NCBI GenBank assembly: GCA_002395835.1
Contig: DGVD01000011.1
Location: 175,360 to 239,359 of the forward strand
Direction of reading: 5' to 3'
DNA from: Bacteroidales bacterium UBA4293
GTDB taxonomy: Bacteria; Bacteroidota; Bacteroidia; Bacteroidales; Bacteroidaceae
Length of the DNA stretch: 64,000 nt
Shown: in pieces, positions 1 through 9,603 of the stretch
Layout of the letters: every line of letters starts with the position of its first letter
Position numbering within the stretch: position 1 is the stretch's first letter
The notes under the pieces: model-generated
Databases searched by the model: none
What the model was told of the DNA's origin: nothing
What the model saw: the letters and a program-made list of their open reading frames with translations, nothing else
Made by a program: the position numbers and the translations under genes

Positions 1-2497
1 TGCCATTCTTCTTTGTAGGGCATTTTCCTATGATATAAAGATTGGCTTTAGGACGTGTGAATGCCACATAAAGCAGATTGATGTTATCAATCCATTGCTG
101 TTGTAGCTCATCATTATAACTGTCCTTAAAATCGCTTTCCTTCATGTCTTTTCCAAAAGTAACAGGAATAACAGGAAGTTCCGTCTCATCTTCGGAATTA
201 GTTTCAGTCCAAACAGGGTCTCCATACCGGGTCAGTTCCCAATCGCAGAATGGAATGATGACATGCTTGAATTCCAAACCTTTGGAAGCATGTATGGAAT
301 GAATCTGTATTCCGTTAATCTTTCCTGCAGGAATTTGTTTGTCGCTCAGGTTTTCTTCCCAGAAGTTCAGGAAAGACAGGATATCTCCAGATTCTTTTTT
401 GAGGAATTCCATCACTTGATCTAAGAAGAAGAAAATGTAAGCTTCTTGGTGCTCTATCTCTTGTAAATGGAAGATGCGAATGATATTCTCTATCAGTTCA
501 TAAAGAGGGAGTAATCGGAGCATTCCGTACTGCTGAAGGAATTCTTCCGGTAGCAGAGCCCTACGAGCTTCTGCTTTTAATTGACAGATTTGGTTTAGAC
601 TAATGTCATTACGGAGTATCTGATTTTGATAGACAGTAGCTAATTGAATCTCTGACAAGGTGTTTTCATCCGTGTTCAAATAGCTTAAGGCTTCAATAAT
701 GGTACACACTGCTACAGAAGCACTGAGTAGGAATGCCTCATTGGAAACAATGGGTACTTTTTCCATGTTACGGGCAAAGTATTCAGCAATATCTGGTATC
801 GGCTTTTTTTTGCGTACCAGGATAGCTATGTCATTCATCTTTGCTCCATTGTCCAGTAGGTATTTAACAGTTTCGGATATTTCTTTTAATGTTTCTTCTT
901 GGTAGTCATCTACTCTTTGTTCATTCTTTTCATTAATTAAAGTGACATGTACATAGCCTTTCCCTTCTTTCTCAGAGGTTGTTTTTTGACTCACATCCTT
1001 GTATAGAGTGCCAATTTGCAGTTCTATATTATTTTCTGATTCCAGTTCTTCCATGATAGTCATTAAATCACGGAAGAAATTGTTGTTGAAATCGATGATA
1101 TTCCCGCAACTGCGTCGATTGGTATCTAGGGTAATTTCATGGATTTTTGCTATGTTTGGAAGTTCTTTTTTTATATCACTTAGGATTTTCCAGTCGCCTT
1201 CTCTCCACCTGTAGATACTTTGCTTGATATCTCCCACGATGAGGCTGTTGTTTCCTTGGGATAGGCATTCCGTGAGTAGAGATTTAAAGTTGTTCCATTG
1301 TAAGCGAGATGTGTCTTGGAACTCATCTATCATGATGTGTTTCAGATGGGTGCCAATTTTTTCAAAGATGAAAGGCGTGTCACTTCCATCGATGAGTTGA
1401 TTCAAGAGGTGAGGAGTTTGAGCTAAGAGTAAACGGTTGTTTCTTTGATTTTCTTCTTGAAGTTGAGCATAAATGCTGGAAAGCAGCAGTAGGTCATTGA
1501 AGTTCTTTCGAATGCAGAGGCATGTCTTAATAATTTTATTGCTTTTAGGTCTGTAGGTTTCAGCCTCCTTCAACATCGGAATCCAAACGGTTTCAGCCAA
1601 TTCCGTTATTCGCTCTTTTTTAGAAGTGTTCCCTGGCCAAGCTTTAAGGTCATTCATCAGTTCCTTTACTCGGGCAGTGAAAATGTCATCACTGAAATTA
1701 CCTTCTTTTAATTTGAAAAAGTAATTAGCTCCAGTTCCTTTCTTCTTCCATTTAAAGTCATCCATGTCAATGCCATTATCTTCTAGGGATTGCACAAATG
1801 TCTCCCCAAACTGCATCAACCTTTTCTTTTCTTGTTCTATAGTAGCTTGTAGGTTTTTTTTGTAGTTCTTGTAAAGTCCTTTTTGGAATCTTTCTTGTAG
1901 TGTTGCTGCGTGTTTCTGATAGTGCTTATTGAATACATGTTTGCCAAAATCTTTGAGTTGTCGGGTGATATTCCAACTGCTGTTCTCGTCAATTCGTTCT
2001 CTTATGTAATCTAATATCCAGCTGATAATCTGGGATTCGGAAGATAAATTCTCCATGAGTTTATCCACAGCGTCATCTATTGCTGTTTGTTGGTCTAAAT
2101 CCAGATTAAGATTATTTGACAAGTTCAATTCATGTGCCAAATTGCGCACAATCATTTGGAAGAAAGAATCTATAGTCTCTACATGAAAGTAAGAGAAATC
2201 ATGTAAAATGTTATGCAGGGCCTTTTTACTATTCTTTATAATTATATCATCTGGCAAACCTAAATCTTTCTTGACCCTATCAAAATAGGGCCGAGAATCA
2301 GATAGGCCGGAAGAAATGCCATACAGTTGCGACAGAATACGCTCTTTCATTTCTGCAGTGGCCTTGTTCGTGAAGGTTACAGCAAGTATAGAACGATAAT
2401 TGTCGGGTGCTTGTATTAGTAGTTTTATGTATTCAAGAGCTAACGTAAAGGTCTTTCCAGAGCCTGCCGATGCTTTATATACTTGTAATTCGGTCAT
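1..2497 (-). CDS. UvrD/AddA-like ATP-dependent helicase (C-terminus beyond left edge)
   Basis: Superfamily 1 DNA helicase, probably the AddA/RecB-like helicase-nuclease subunit of a double-strand-break repair exonuclease acting on cytoplasmic DNA ends. The frame is open for about 832 codons from the ATG at 2497 to the edge, so the C-terminus (and any nuclease domain) is not visible. Motifs seen: Walker A ASAGSGKT at residues 9-16, VTFTNKA at 40-46, DEFQDTSR (Walker B) near 387, VGDIKQSIYRWR near 425, and motif VI VAFTRPKANLY near 812-822, within 70 bases of the edge. It is divergent from the glycogen synthase gene with a 179-bp gap. A plain UvrD/PcrA is less likely because the insertion between the first helicase motifs and Walker B is very long (about 340 residues), as in AddA/RecB. 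The helicase call is sure; the AddA assignment is inferred. Confidence 0.9.
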   Translation of the reverse strand, partial: MTELQVYKASAGSGKTFTLALEYIKLLIQAPDNYRSILAVTFTNKATAEMKERILSQLYGISSGLSDSRPYFDRVKKDLGLPDDIIIKNSKKALHNILHDFSYFHVETIDSFFQMIVRNLAHELNLSNNLNLDLDQQTAIDDAVDKLMENLSSESQIISWILDYIRERIDENSSWNITRQLKDFGKHVFNKHYQKHAATLQERFQKGLYKNYKKNLQATIEQEKKRLMQFGETFVQSLEDNGIDMDDFKWKKKGTGANYFFKLKEGNFSDDIFTARVKELMNDLKAWPGNTSKKERITELAETVWIPMLKEAETYRPKSNKIIKTCLCIRKNFNDLLLLSSIYAQLQEENQRNNRLLLAQTPHLLNQLIDGSDTPFIFEKIGTHLKHIMIDEFQDTSRLQWNNFKSLLTECLSQGNNSLIVGDIKQSIYRWREGDWKILSDIKKELPNIAKIHEITLDTNRRSCGNIIDFNNNFFRDLMTIMEELESENNIELQIGTLYKDVSQKTTSEKEGKGYVHVTLINEKNEQRVDDYQEETLKEISETVKYLLDNGAKMNDIAILVRKKKPIPDIAEYFARNMEKVPIVSNEAFLLSASVAVCTIIEALSYLNTDENTLSEIQLATVYQNQILRNDISLNQICQLKAEARRALLPEEFLQQYGMLRLLPLYELIENIIRIFHLQEIEHQEAYIFFFLDQVMEFLKKESGDILSFLNFWEENLSDKQIPAGKINGIQIHSIHASKGLEFKHVIIPFCDWELTRYGDPVWTETNSEDETELPVIPVTFGKDMKESDFKDSYNDELQQQWIDNINLLYVAFTRPKANLYIIGKCPTKKNG

Positions 2498-2596
2498 TTG
2501 TGCATTGTTTTATTGGCGAAAGTACCACTTTTTTGTTAATTTTCAGGTTTCTTTGAATAAAAATTTCCACTTCTTTCTTTATCCGGTAAAAATTAC

Positions 2597-2604
2597 TATC
2601 TTTG
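2597..2604 (+). promoter_or_regulatory. -7 box TATCTTTG for the glycogen operon
   Basis: Exact match to the Bacteroidetes -7 consensus TAnnTTTG, 72 bases before the glycogen synthase ATG. The -33 position is only T-rich, without an exact TTTG. Confidence 0.7.
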
Positions 2605-2676
2605 CAGCCGATTTTATAGATTAAGGTAAAAAATCCCGTACAAGGTTTACGAAGTTTAGAGCGATTTTACACAACA

Positions 2677-4347
2677 ATGGCAAATGGTAAGTTAGACCCT
2701 GATTACATCTTCGAATCAAGTTGGGAGGTTTGTAATAAGGTCGGTGGTATATATACAGTGCTATCTACCAGAGCGAAAACTCTGCAAGATGCTAAGCACG
2801 ATAAGGTTATTTTCATAGGTCCGGATTTTTGGAAAGGTAAAGAGAATCCGTTATTTACTGAAGATAATAAAGTTTACGCTAAATGGCGTAAATATGCTAT
2901 AGAAAAAGATAATCTGCAGATTCGTGTAGGGCGCTGGAATATCCCTGGCGAGCCTGTGGCTGTTCTTGTTGATTTCAATCCTTTTTTTGAATACCAAAAT
3001 GAAATTTTCACTTGGGGGTGGGAAAACTTCCAAGTAGATTCTTTGCATGCCTATGGCGATTATCCTGAGGCTACCATGTTTTCTTGGGCTGCAGGAAAGG
3101 TGGTAGAGAGTTTCTACCGTTATATGCTAGAGGGTAAGGGAAAGAAGGTGGTTTATCAGGCACATGAGTGGATGACTTGTATGGGTGCTTTGTACATTCA
3201 AAAGATGGTACCAGAGATTGGCACCATTTTTACTACTCATGCCACTTCCATAGGTCGTAGTATAGCCGGAAATGGAAAGCCGCTTTATGATTACCTTTAT
3301 GCCTACAATGGAGACCAGATGGCATGGGAACTGAATATGCAGAGTAAGCATTCCATTGAGAAGCAAACAGCCCATTATGTGGATTGTTTTACTACTGTGA
3401 GCGATATTACTAACAGGGAATGTAAGTTTCTTTTGGAGAAACCTGCCGATGTGGTGCTGCCTAATGGATTTGAGAATGATTTCGTACCATCAGGCGCAAT
3501 GTTTACTTCTAAAAGGAAGAAGGCTAGAAATAAATTACTCCAAGTAGCCAACAGAATGTTGGGTACTCAATTGGGTGATGATACCTTAATCCTGGCAACC
3601 AGTGGCAGATATGAATTCAAGAATAAAGGAATTGACGTTTATCTGGAAGCTTTGAGTCGCTTGAATCAGGTGGAAGATTTAAAGCGAAATGTGGTTGCAT
3701 TTGTGAATGTCCCAGGATGGGTTTCTGTACCACGTGAAGACTTAAAGGAAAGTATGGAATGCAAGGAGGGTAGTGGTGCCCCCATTGCTTTTCCTGTTAT
3801 TACTCATGAGCTTCATGATGAACGGAATGACAATGTAATCAATACCTTGATTAGGTTGAATCTGATGAATGGTCCTGAAGACAAGGTTAAGGTAATCTTC
3901 ATCCCATGCTATCAGGATGGAAATGACGGCATCTTGAATATGACATATTACGACTTGTTATTAGGCAATGACTTGACGGTTTATCCATCATACTATGAGC
4001 CATGGGGGTATACTCCATTGGAGAGCATTGCATTCAAGGTCCCTACCATAACTACAGATCTGGCAGGTTTCGGCTTGTGGGCTAATAGTGTTTTTGGTCA
4101 CTATGGCAGTATAAGTGATGGTGTGAAGGTCATCCATCGAACAGATTACAATACATCCGATGTGGCAGATGAAATTGTAGCTACTGTATTGTCATTTATG
4201 AATAATACAGATAAGGAAATATCTCATATTCGCCGTAAGGCCGGAGATTTGGCCAAGAAAGCTTTATGGTCTAACTTCATAGTCCATTATTATAAAGCAT
4301 ACGAGGTGGCATTGCAGAATGCTGCACGTCGTATGGAGAAAATGTAA
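2677..4347 (+). CDS. Glycogen synthase, GT3 (eukaryotic-like) type
   Basis: Cytoplasmic glycosyltransferase that extends alpha-1,4-glucan chains from a nucleotide-glucose donor. The 556-residue protein has the GT3-style N-terminus FESSWEVCNKVGGIYTVL (residues 12-29, with the KVGGI donor-binding loop at 21-25), THATSIGRSIAGNG near 190-203, TSGRYEFKNKGID near 309-321, and the C-terminal donor-site motif YYEPWGYTPLES near 439-450. This arrangement matches GT3 glycogen synthases of animals and fungi better than the GT5 GlgA of Proteobacteria. It lies 33 bases upstream of a glycogen phosphorylase gene, so synthesis and breakdown enzymes are probably co-transcribed from the promoter at 2597. UDP-glucose as donor is expected for GT3 but is not proven by the sequence. 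Confidence 0.93.
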   Translation: MANGKLDPDYIFESSWEVCNKVGGIYTVLSTRAKTLQDAKHDKVIFIGPDFWKGKENPLFTEDNKVYAKWRKYAIEKDNLQIRVGRWNIPGEPVAVLVDFNPFFEYQNEIFTWGWENFQVDSLHAYGDYPEATMFSWAAGKVVESFYRYMLEGKGKKVVYQAHEWMTCMGALYIQKMVPEIGTIFTTHATSIGRSIAGNGKPLYDYLYAYNGDQMAWELNMQSKHSIEKQTAHYVDCFTTVSDITNRECKFLLEKPADVVLPNGFENDFVPSGAMFTSKRKKARNKLLQVANRMLGTQLGDDTLILATSGRYEFKNKGIDVYLEALSRLNQVEDLKRNVVAFVNVPGWVSVPREDLKESMECKEGSGAPIAFPVITHELHDERNDNVINTLIRLNLMNGPEDKVKVIFIPCYQDGNDGILNMTYYDLLLGNDLTVYPSYYEPWGYTPLESIAFKVPTITTDLAGFGLWANSVFGHYGSISDGVKVIHRTDYNTSDVADEIVATVLSFMNNTDKEISHIRRKAGDLAKKALWSNFIVHYYKAYEVALQNAARRMEKM

Positions 4348-4380
4348 ATAATTAATTACCCCATTATAAATTGGAGAAAT

Positions 4381-6945
4381 ATGATAATCAAAGCAAGTAA
4401 CGCAAATCAGGTCAATTGGAGATCAGTGAACGTGAATGCTTCACTACCAAAAGGCTTAGAAAAACTCAATGAGTTGGCTCACAACATGTGGTGGTCTTGG
4501 AATCACGAGTGCCGCGACCTGTTTCAGAGCATTGATGAAGTCGCATGGAAAGAATGCGACAAAAATCCTGTAAAGCTCTTGTCTAACATGAGCTATGAAA
4601 AAATGGAAGAATTGCTACAGGACAAAGTCCTGATGGCTAGAATGGATTCAGTGTATAAGAAGTTCCGTGAATATATGGATGTGAAGCCAGACAGTAAACG
4701 TCCTTCAGTAGCGTACTTCTGTATGGAATATGGTTTGAATCACATATTAAAGATTTATTCAGGTGGTCTGGGTGTTCTTGCGGGCGATTATCTGAAGGAA
4801 GCATCTGATTCTAATGTTGATTTGTGTGCAATCGGCTTTTTGTATCGTTATGGCTATTTCACACAGACTTTATCAATGGATGGTCAGCAAATTGCTAACT
4901 ATGAGGCACAGGATTTCAATTCTTTGCCTATAGAACGTGTTGTTGATGAGAATGGTGCTCCACTGGTAGTGGATGTTCCTTATATTAATTATCATGTGCA
5001 TGCATTTGTTTGGCGTGTAAATGTGGGCCGTATCTCTTTGTATCTTTTGGATACAGACAATGAGATGAATTCTGAGTTCGACCGCTCTATTACCCACTCT
5101 CTTTATGGTGGTGATTGGGAAAACCGTATCAAGCAGGAAATTCTGCTGGGTATAGGTGGTGTGCTGACTCTTAAGAAACTGGGAATCAAGAAGGATATCT
5201 ACCATTGTAATGAGGGACATGCAGCTCTTTGCAACGTTCAGCGGTTGTTGGACTTCGTTAATGAGGGTAAGTCTTTCAATGAGGCAATGGAGCTTGTGCG
5301 TGTAACCTCATTGTATACAGTACACACTCCAGTTCCTGCAGGTCATGATTATTTTGATCAGGGTCTGTTTGGTAAGTATATGAGTGGCTATGCAGATAAG
5401 TTGGGCATATCTTTCGATGAACTGATTGGCATGGGACGTATGAACCCTGATGATAAGGGCGAGCGTTTCTGTATGTCTACCTTTGCTTGCAATACATGTC
5501 AGGAGGTTAATGGTGTGAGCTGGCTTCATGGCGAGGTAAGTAAAGACATGTTCGCAGGAATCTGGAATGGTTACTTCCCAGAGGAAAGCCATGTTGGCTA
5601 TGTTACTAATGGTGTTCACTTCCCTTCATGGTGTGCTACTGAGTGGAAGGAATTATATGGAAAGTATTTTGATCCTAAATATTATAAGGATCAAAGTAAT
5701 GATTCTTATTGGGATGCCATCTATAGTGTTCCAGATGAGGAAATTTGGAAAACTCGTGTTGCATTGAAGAAAAAGTTGATCGACTATATCAAGAAAGAGT
5801 TTACTGGTAGCTGGCTGAAGAATCAAGGTGACCCTGCACGTATTGTGAAGGTTGTTAACCAAATTAATCCAAATGCATTGATCATTGGCTTTGGACGTCG
5901 TTTTGCCACTTATAAGCGTGCATATCTGCTATTTAATGACCTTGACCGTCTGGCTAAGATTGTAAATAATGAAAAGTATCCTATCCAGTTCCTATATACT
6001 GGTAAGGCTCATCCACATGATGGTGCAGGTCAAGACTTAATAAAGAAAATCTTTGAGATTTCTCGTCGCCCAGAATTCTTGGGTAAGATTATCTTCCTTG
6101 AGAATTATGATATGCAATTGGCTCGTCGTTTAGTCGCAGGTGTAGACATTTGGATGAATACTCCGACTCGCCCATTGGAGGCTTCTGGTACTTCAGGAGA
6201 AAAGGCGTTGATGAATGGCGTTGTGAATCTGTCTGTACTTGATGGTTGGTGGTATGAGGGTTATCGCGAAGGCGCAGGTTGGGCTTTGACCGACAAGCGT
6301 ACTTATCAGAATCAAGACCATCAGGATCAGTTGGATGCTGCTACTATCTATAACTTGATAGAGAACGAAATCCTTCCATTGTATTATGACAAGAACGAGA
6401 AGGGCTATTCTGAAGGTTGGGTAAAGACCATTAAGAATTCTATAGCTCAAATTGCACCTCACTATACCATGAAGCGTCAACTTGATGATTACTATTCAAA
6501 GTTCTACACTCCTATGGCAAAACGTGCTAAATTACTTTATGCTGATGGTGGAAAGAAAGCTAGAGAAATTGCACAGTGGAAAGAGATAGTTGCTGAGCGT
6601 TGGGATGCTATTCATGTTGTATCTTCAACGAAAGAGGATGATATGATTCAGGGGGTGGTTCAGACTGGTAGAACTTATAAAGTTCAGCACGTGATAGATG
6701 AAGCTGGATTAAATGATGCTATTGGCGTGGAACTGGTTACTACTTATGTGGATGAGAAGGGGCGGACTCGAGTTAAGAGCATTGAACCAATGAAAGTTGT
6801 AAAACAAGAGGGTAATTTATACACCTTTGAATTGGATCATGAGATGCAATCTGCAGGAACATTTAAGGTAGCATACCGTATGTTCCCTAAGAATGCAGAC
6901 CTTCCTCATCGACAGGATTTCTGCTATGTTAAATGGTTCAACTAA
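4381..6945 (+). CDS. glgP: Alpha-glucan (glycogen) phosphorylase, GT35 short type
   Basis: Cleaves terminal alpha-1,4-glucosyl units of glycogen or maltodextrin with phosphate to give glucose-1-phosphate. It is 854 residues long and belongs to the Thermotoga/archaeal-like short phosphorylase class. Visible: SGGLGVLAGDYLKEASD near 129-145 (N-terminal glucan/phosphate domain), HCNEGHAAL near 276-284, VTNGVHFPSW near 407-416, and the pyridoxal-phosphate segment EASGTSGEKALMNG at 600-613, in which K608 is the predicted Schiff-base lysine. It starts 33 bases after the synthase stop and is followed by a strong terminator, giving a two-gene glycogen operon. Family call is firm; the preferred substrate (glycogen or short maltodextrins) cannot be told. 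Confidence 0.95.
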   Translation: MIIKASNANQVNWRSVNVNASLPKGLEKLNELAHNMWWSWNHECRDLFQSIDEVAWKECDKNPVKLLSNMSYEKMEELLQDKVLMARMDSVYKKFREYMDVKPDSKRPSVAYFCMEYGLNHILKIYSGGLGVLAGDYLKEASDSNVDLCAIGFLYRYGYFTQTLSMDGQQIANYEAQDFNSLPIERVVDENGAPLVVDVPYINYHVHAFVWRVNVGRISLYLLDTDNEMNSEFDRSITHSLYGGDWENRIKQEILLGIGGVLTLKKLGIKKDIYHCNEGHAALCNVQRLLDFVNEGKSFNEAMELVRVTSLYTVHTPVPAGHDYFDQGLFGKYMSGYADKLGISFDELIGMGRMNPDDKGERFCMSTFACNTCQEVNGVSWLHGEVSKDMFAGIWNGYFPEESHVGYVTNGVHFPSWCATEWKELYGKYFDPKYYKDQSNDSYWDAIYSVPDEEIWKTRVALKKKLIDYIKKEFTGSWLKNQGDPARIVKVVNQINPNALIIGFGRRFATYKRAYLLFNDLDRLAKIVNNEKYPIQFLYTGKAHPHDGAGQDLIKKIFEISRRPEFLGKIIFLENYDMQLARRLVAGVDIWMNTPTRPLEASGTSGEKALMNGVVNLSVLDGWWYEGYREGAGWALTDKRTYQNQDHQDQLDAATIYNLIENEILPLYYDKNEKGYSEGWVKTIKNSIAQIAPHYTMKRQLDDYYSKFYTPMAKRAKLLYADGGKKAREIAQWKEIVAERWDAIHVVSSTKEDDMIQGVVQTGRTYKVQHVIDEAGLNDAIGVELVTTYVDEKGRTRVKSIEPMKVVKQEGNLYTFELDHEMQSAGTFKVAYRMFPKNADLPHRQDFCYVKWFN

Positions 6946-6974
6946 TTAGTATAAGTAAATTTAAATGATAGAGG

Positions 6975-7008
6975 AAAGGGGTACACGTTTTGTGTATCCC
7001 TTTTTTTA
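6975..7008 (+). terminator. Rho-independent terminator after glgP
   Basis: A 12-bp stem (6975-6986 with 6992-7003, one G-U pair) and 5-base loop run into a T tract through 7007. It separates the glycogen operon from the AAA+ regulator gene. Confidence 0.85.
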
Positions 7009-7051
7009 TTAAAAAATGGGAAAAATATGCCTATATTCAAAATTAAAGGTG

Positions 7052-7059
7052 TAAATTTG
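7052..7059 (+). promoter_or_regulatory. -7 box TAAATTTG before the AAA+ regulator
   Basis: Matches TAnnTTTG 20 bases before the ATG at 7080, so the leader would be about 15 bases. No exact -33 TTTG is present. Confidence 0.5.
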
Positions 7060-7079
7060 TCAAACTTTAAATATTGTAA

Positions 7080-8303
7080 ATGGATTTACAACGAGTTAAA
7101 CAAAGATATGGCATTGTGGGAAATTCCGATGGACTTAACCATGCTCTTGATGTAGCCTTGCAGGTTGCACCTACAGATTTGTCTGTCCTTATTCAAGGTG
7201 AAAGCGGTGTAGGTAAAGAGCATTTCCCACGATTGATTCATGATAATAGTATTCGGAAACATGGTAAGTATTTTGCTGTGAATTGTGGTTCTATTCCAGA
7301 AGGTACAATTGATTCTGAACTTTTTGGTCACATGAAAGGCTCGTTTACGGGTGCAGTAAGTGACCATGTGGGTTATTTTGAAGCTGCCAATGGTGGAACT
7401 CTTTTCTTGGATGAGGTTGGAGAGCTTCCAATGTCTACTCAGGCACGTTTGTTGCGTGTTTTGGAAACGGGCGAATTTATTCGTGTAGGTTCAAGTGAAG
7501 TACGTAAGACTAACGTTCGCATTGTGGCTGCTACGAATGTGAATATGCAGAAGGCGATAGTGAATCGCAAATTCCGTGAAGATTTATATTATAGATTAAA
7601 TACTATTCCTATTCAGATACCTGCATTGAGGGAAAGAAAAGAGGATATTCCGTTATTGTTCCGCAAGTTTGCAGGTGAAATTGCTGAGAAATACAATATG
7701 CCTCCAGTACGTTTAGTTGATGAGGCTGCAAGACAAGTGCTTGTTAGTTATAAGTGGCCAGGAAATATCCGCCAACTAAAGAACATTACAGAGCAGATTT
7801 CCATTTTGGAACGTACTCGTGAACTGACGGCAGATGTATTATTAAAGTATATTCCTAAGGATATTGAGACTACTGATATTGTCTATGTTGGTGGGCAAGG
7901 AACTCAGTCTATCAGCAACGATGTGTTGGTAAATATGGTTTCAGTTCTTAAAAATGAGATAGATAGCCTAAAAAAGGAAGTAAATGATTTGAAAAAGAAT
8001 CAAGTGGTTACTACAGAAGAACAGCAGTTTGTTGGTTTGCCTCATCAAACCATCCAGGTTCCATCAAAAAATCACCTGATGTCTCATTTTAGGCCAGAAG
8101 ATATTGATGAAGAGGCTGAATACCATGATGTTACTCAGGCACCAGAGCCGTCCGAGGTTTCTTTTAATCTAAAAGATAATGAAAAAGCTTTGATTATTAG
8201 GACTTTGAAAAAGTGTAATGGTCGCAGGAAGGAGGCAGCTAAGGAATTAGGTTTCTCAGAACGCACACTATATCGTAAGATTAGAGACTATGGGCTTGAT
8301 TAA
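7080..8303 (+). CDS. Sigma-54-type AAA+ transcription regulator without receiver domain
   Basis: Bacterial enhancer-binding protein that would remodel sigma-54 RNA polymerase. The AAA+ domain starts almost at the N-terminus: Walker A GESGVGKE at 40-47, sigma-54 contact loop GSFTGA at 87-92 (Ser in place of the first Ala of GAFTGA), Walker B TLFLDE at 107-112, and an arginine-finger/sensor region after REDLYYRLN. A heptad-rich stretch lies near 287-308, and a Fis-type helix-turn-helix (GRRKEAAKELGFSERTLYRK) closes the 407-residue protein. There is no receiver, GAF or PAS domain, so its control must come from partner proteins or expression level. Its stop overlaps the lptE start by 14 bases; lptE, a TPR-like gene and secG follow in the same direction. 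Confidence 0.88.
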   Translation: MDLQRVKQRYGIVGNSDGLNHALDVALQVAPTDLSVLIQGESGVGKEHFPRLIHDNSIRKHGKYFAVNCGSIPEGTIDSELFGHMKGSFTGAVSDHVGYFEAANGGTLFLDEVGELPMSTQARLLRVLETGEFIRVGSSEVRKTNVRIVAATNVNMQKAIVNRKFREDLYYRLNTIPIQIPALRERKEDIPLLFRKFAGEIAEKYNMPPVRLVDEAARQVLVSYKWPGNIRQLKNITEQISILERTRELTADVLLKYIPKDIETTDIVYVGGQGTQSISNDVLVNMVSVLKNEIDSLKKEVNDLKKNQVVTTEEQQFVGLPHQTIQVPSKNHLMSHFRPEDIDEEAEYHDVTQAPEPSEVSFNLKDNEKALIIRTLKKCNGRRKEAAKELGFSERTLYRKIRDYGLD

Positions 8304-8808
8304 AAGATTACAATTTATTTGTATTTTTTTATTTTGTTTCTTATTGTCGTCATGCAGCATGAAATTCAGTTTCAATGGTGCATCTATTGACTATGATAAG
8401 ACCAAGACCATAACGATAGAGCAGTTCCCAATCCGTTCAGCCTACGTGTGGGGACCAATGTCTGCCATGTTTAATAATGAACTGACTGATGTCTTTGCTA
8501 AGTCAACTCGACTTCAGCAGGTGCGTAGGAATGGTGATTTGGTCATTTCTGGTGAAATAACGGATTATAGTCAAATGAATCAGGCAGTGGGAGCTGATGG
8601 ATATTCAGCACAGGTCTCTTTAAGAATGACTGTTAATGTTCGTTTTACTAACAACAAAGATCATGAACAGGATTTTGAGCGCCAGTTTTCTGCTACTACT
8701 CAGTATGATTCTACTCAGCAACTTTCAGCAGTGCAGGAAGAGTTGGTACAGCAGATGTGCCAGGATATAGTAGACCAGATATTCAATGCAACAGTGGCTA
8801 ATTGGTAA
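8290..8808 (+). CDS. lptE: LptE-family outer-membrane LPS-assembly lipoprotein
   Basis: Predicted partner of the LptD barrel that inserts lipopolysaccharide in the outer leaflet. The 172-residue protein has a lipoprotein signal with lipobox LSSC (Cys22), followed by a small alpha/beta domain starting KFSFNGASIDYDKTKTI, characteristic of Bacteroidetes LptE proteins. The start overlaps the end of the AAA+ regulator by 14 bases, implying translational coupling. The TPR-like gene starts 2 bases after its stop. Family membership comes from the lipobox, the size and the conserved N-terminal sequence I recognise; there is no catalytic motif to check. Confidence 0.8.
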   Translation: MGLIKRLQFICIFLFCFLLSSCSMKFSFNGASIDYDKTKTITIEQFPIRSAYVWGPMSAMFNNELTDVFAKSTRLQQVRRNGDLVISGEITDYSQMNQAVGADGYSAQVSLRMTVNVRFTNNKDHEQDFERQFSATTQYDSTQQLSAVQEELVQQMCQDIVDQIFNATVANW

Positions 8809-8810
8809 AT

Positions 8811-9602
8811 ATGGATTTATATCAATACATAGGGCATCCTGAACTACTGAATCACGACTCTCTATATGAGTTGCGAAGCCTTTTGGCGCGATATCCTTAT
8901 TATCAGGCTGCTCGACTATTGTACTTACAAAATCTATATTTACTGCACGACTCTTCTTTTGGTGAAGAACTGAGGAAGGCGGCTGTATATGTTGCAGATT
9001 GCCGTGCTTTGTTTGATATGATTGAGGGCAAAAACTATGTTATAGAACCTCATGAACGATCATTGGAGGAGGAGAGTGAAATTAAAAAATCAGATAGGAC
9101 TCTCTCTCTAATAGATCAATTCTTGCGTTCTTTGCCATCAGTCGAAGGTGATAAGAAGAATGTTCCTGTTAATCCAGCTACTGATTATGTGGGTTACCTT
9201 ATGCAGATGGATGATTTGGAACCAGAAAAACAAGTCACAGAACCCGATAGGACCGATGACTTAATAAATCAGTTTATTACATCTCATCCACCAACCGGGC
9301 ATGTAGAACTGTCTCAGAATACTTCTATGCCAACTGATGTTTCTGAACCAGTAACAATTCCTTCAGAACAAAATATCCAATCTGTCGAAGATACTGTATC
9401 AGAAAATGATAATTATGACCTCGATGATTCATGCTTGACAGAAACTTTGGCTAAAATCTATGTAAAACAACGTAGATATGTTAAAGCCTTAGAAATAATT
9501 AGGCGATTAAATTTGAAAAATCCAAAAAAAAGTGCTTACTTTGCAGACCAAATGAGATTTTTGGAAAAACTGATTATAAATAATAAAAATAATAAAGAAT
9601 AA
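8811..9602 (+). CDS. TPR-like hypothetical protein between lptE and secG
   Basis: A 263-residue protein with no signal peptide. The N-terminus (DLYQYIGHPELL, then RSLLARYPYYQAARLLYLQNL near 23-43) and the C-terminus (TETLAKIYVKQRRYVKALEIIRRLNLKNP near 216-245) look like tetratricopeptide helices, joined by a charged, Ser/Thr-rich and probably disordered middle. The ATG at 8811 is preferred to an in-frame TTG at 8802. It follows lptE by 2 bases and precedes secG by 1 base. The order lptE - this gene - secG suggests a role tied to envelope or export functions, but no function can be assigned. Confidence 0.8.
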   Translation: MDLYQYIGHPELLNHDSLYELRSLLARYPYYQAARLLYLQNLYLLHDSSFGEELRKAAVYVADCRALFDMIEGKNYVIEPHERSLEEESEIKKSDRTLSLIDQFLRSLPSVEGDKKNVPVNPATDYVGYLMQMDDLEPEKQVTEPDRTDDLINQFITSHPPTGHVELSQNTSMPTDVSEPVTIPSEQNIQSVEDTVSENDNYDLDDSCLTETLAKIYVKQRRYVKALEIIRRLNLKNPKKSAYFADQMRFLEKLIINNKNNKE

Positions 9603-9603
9603 A

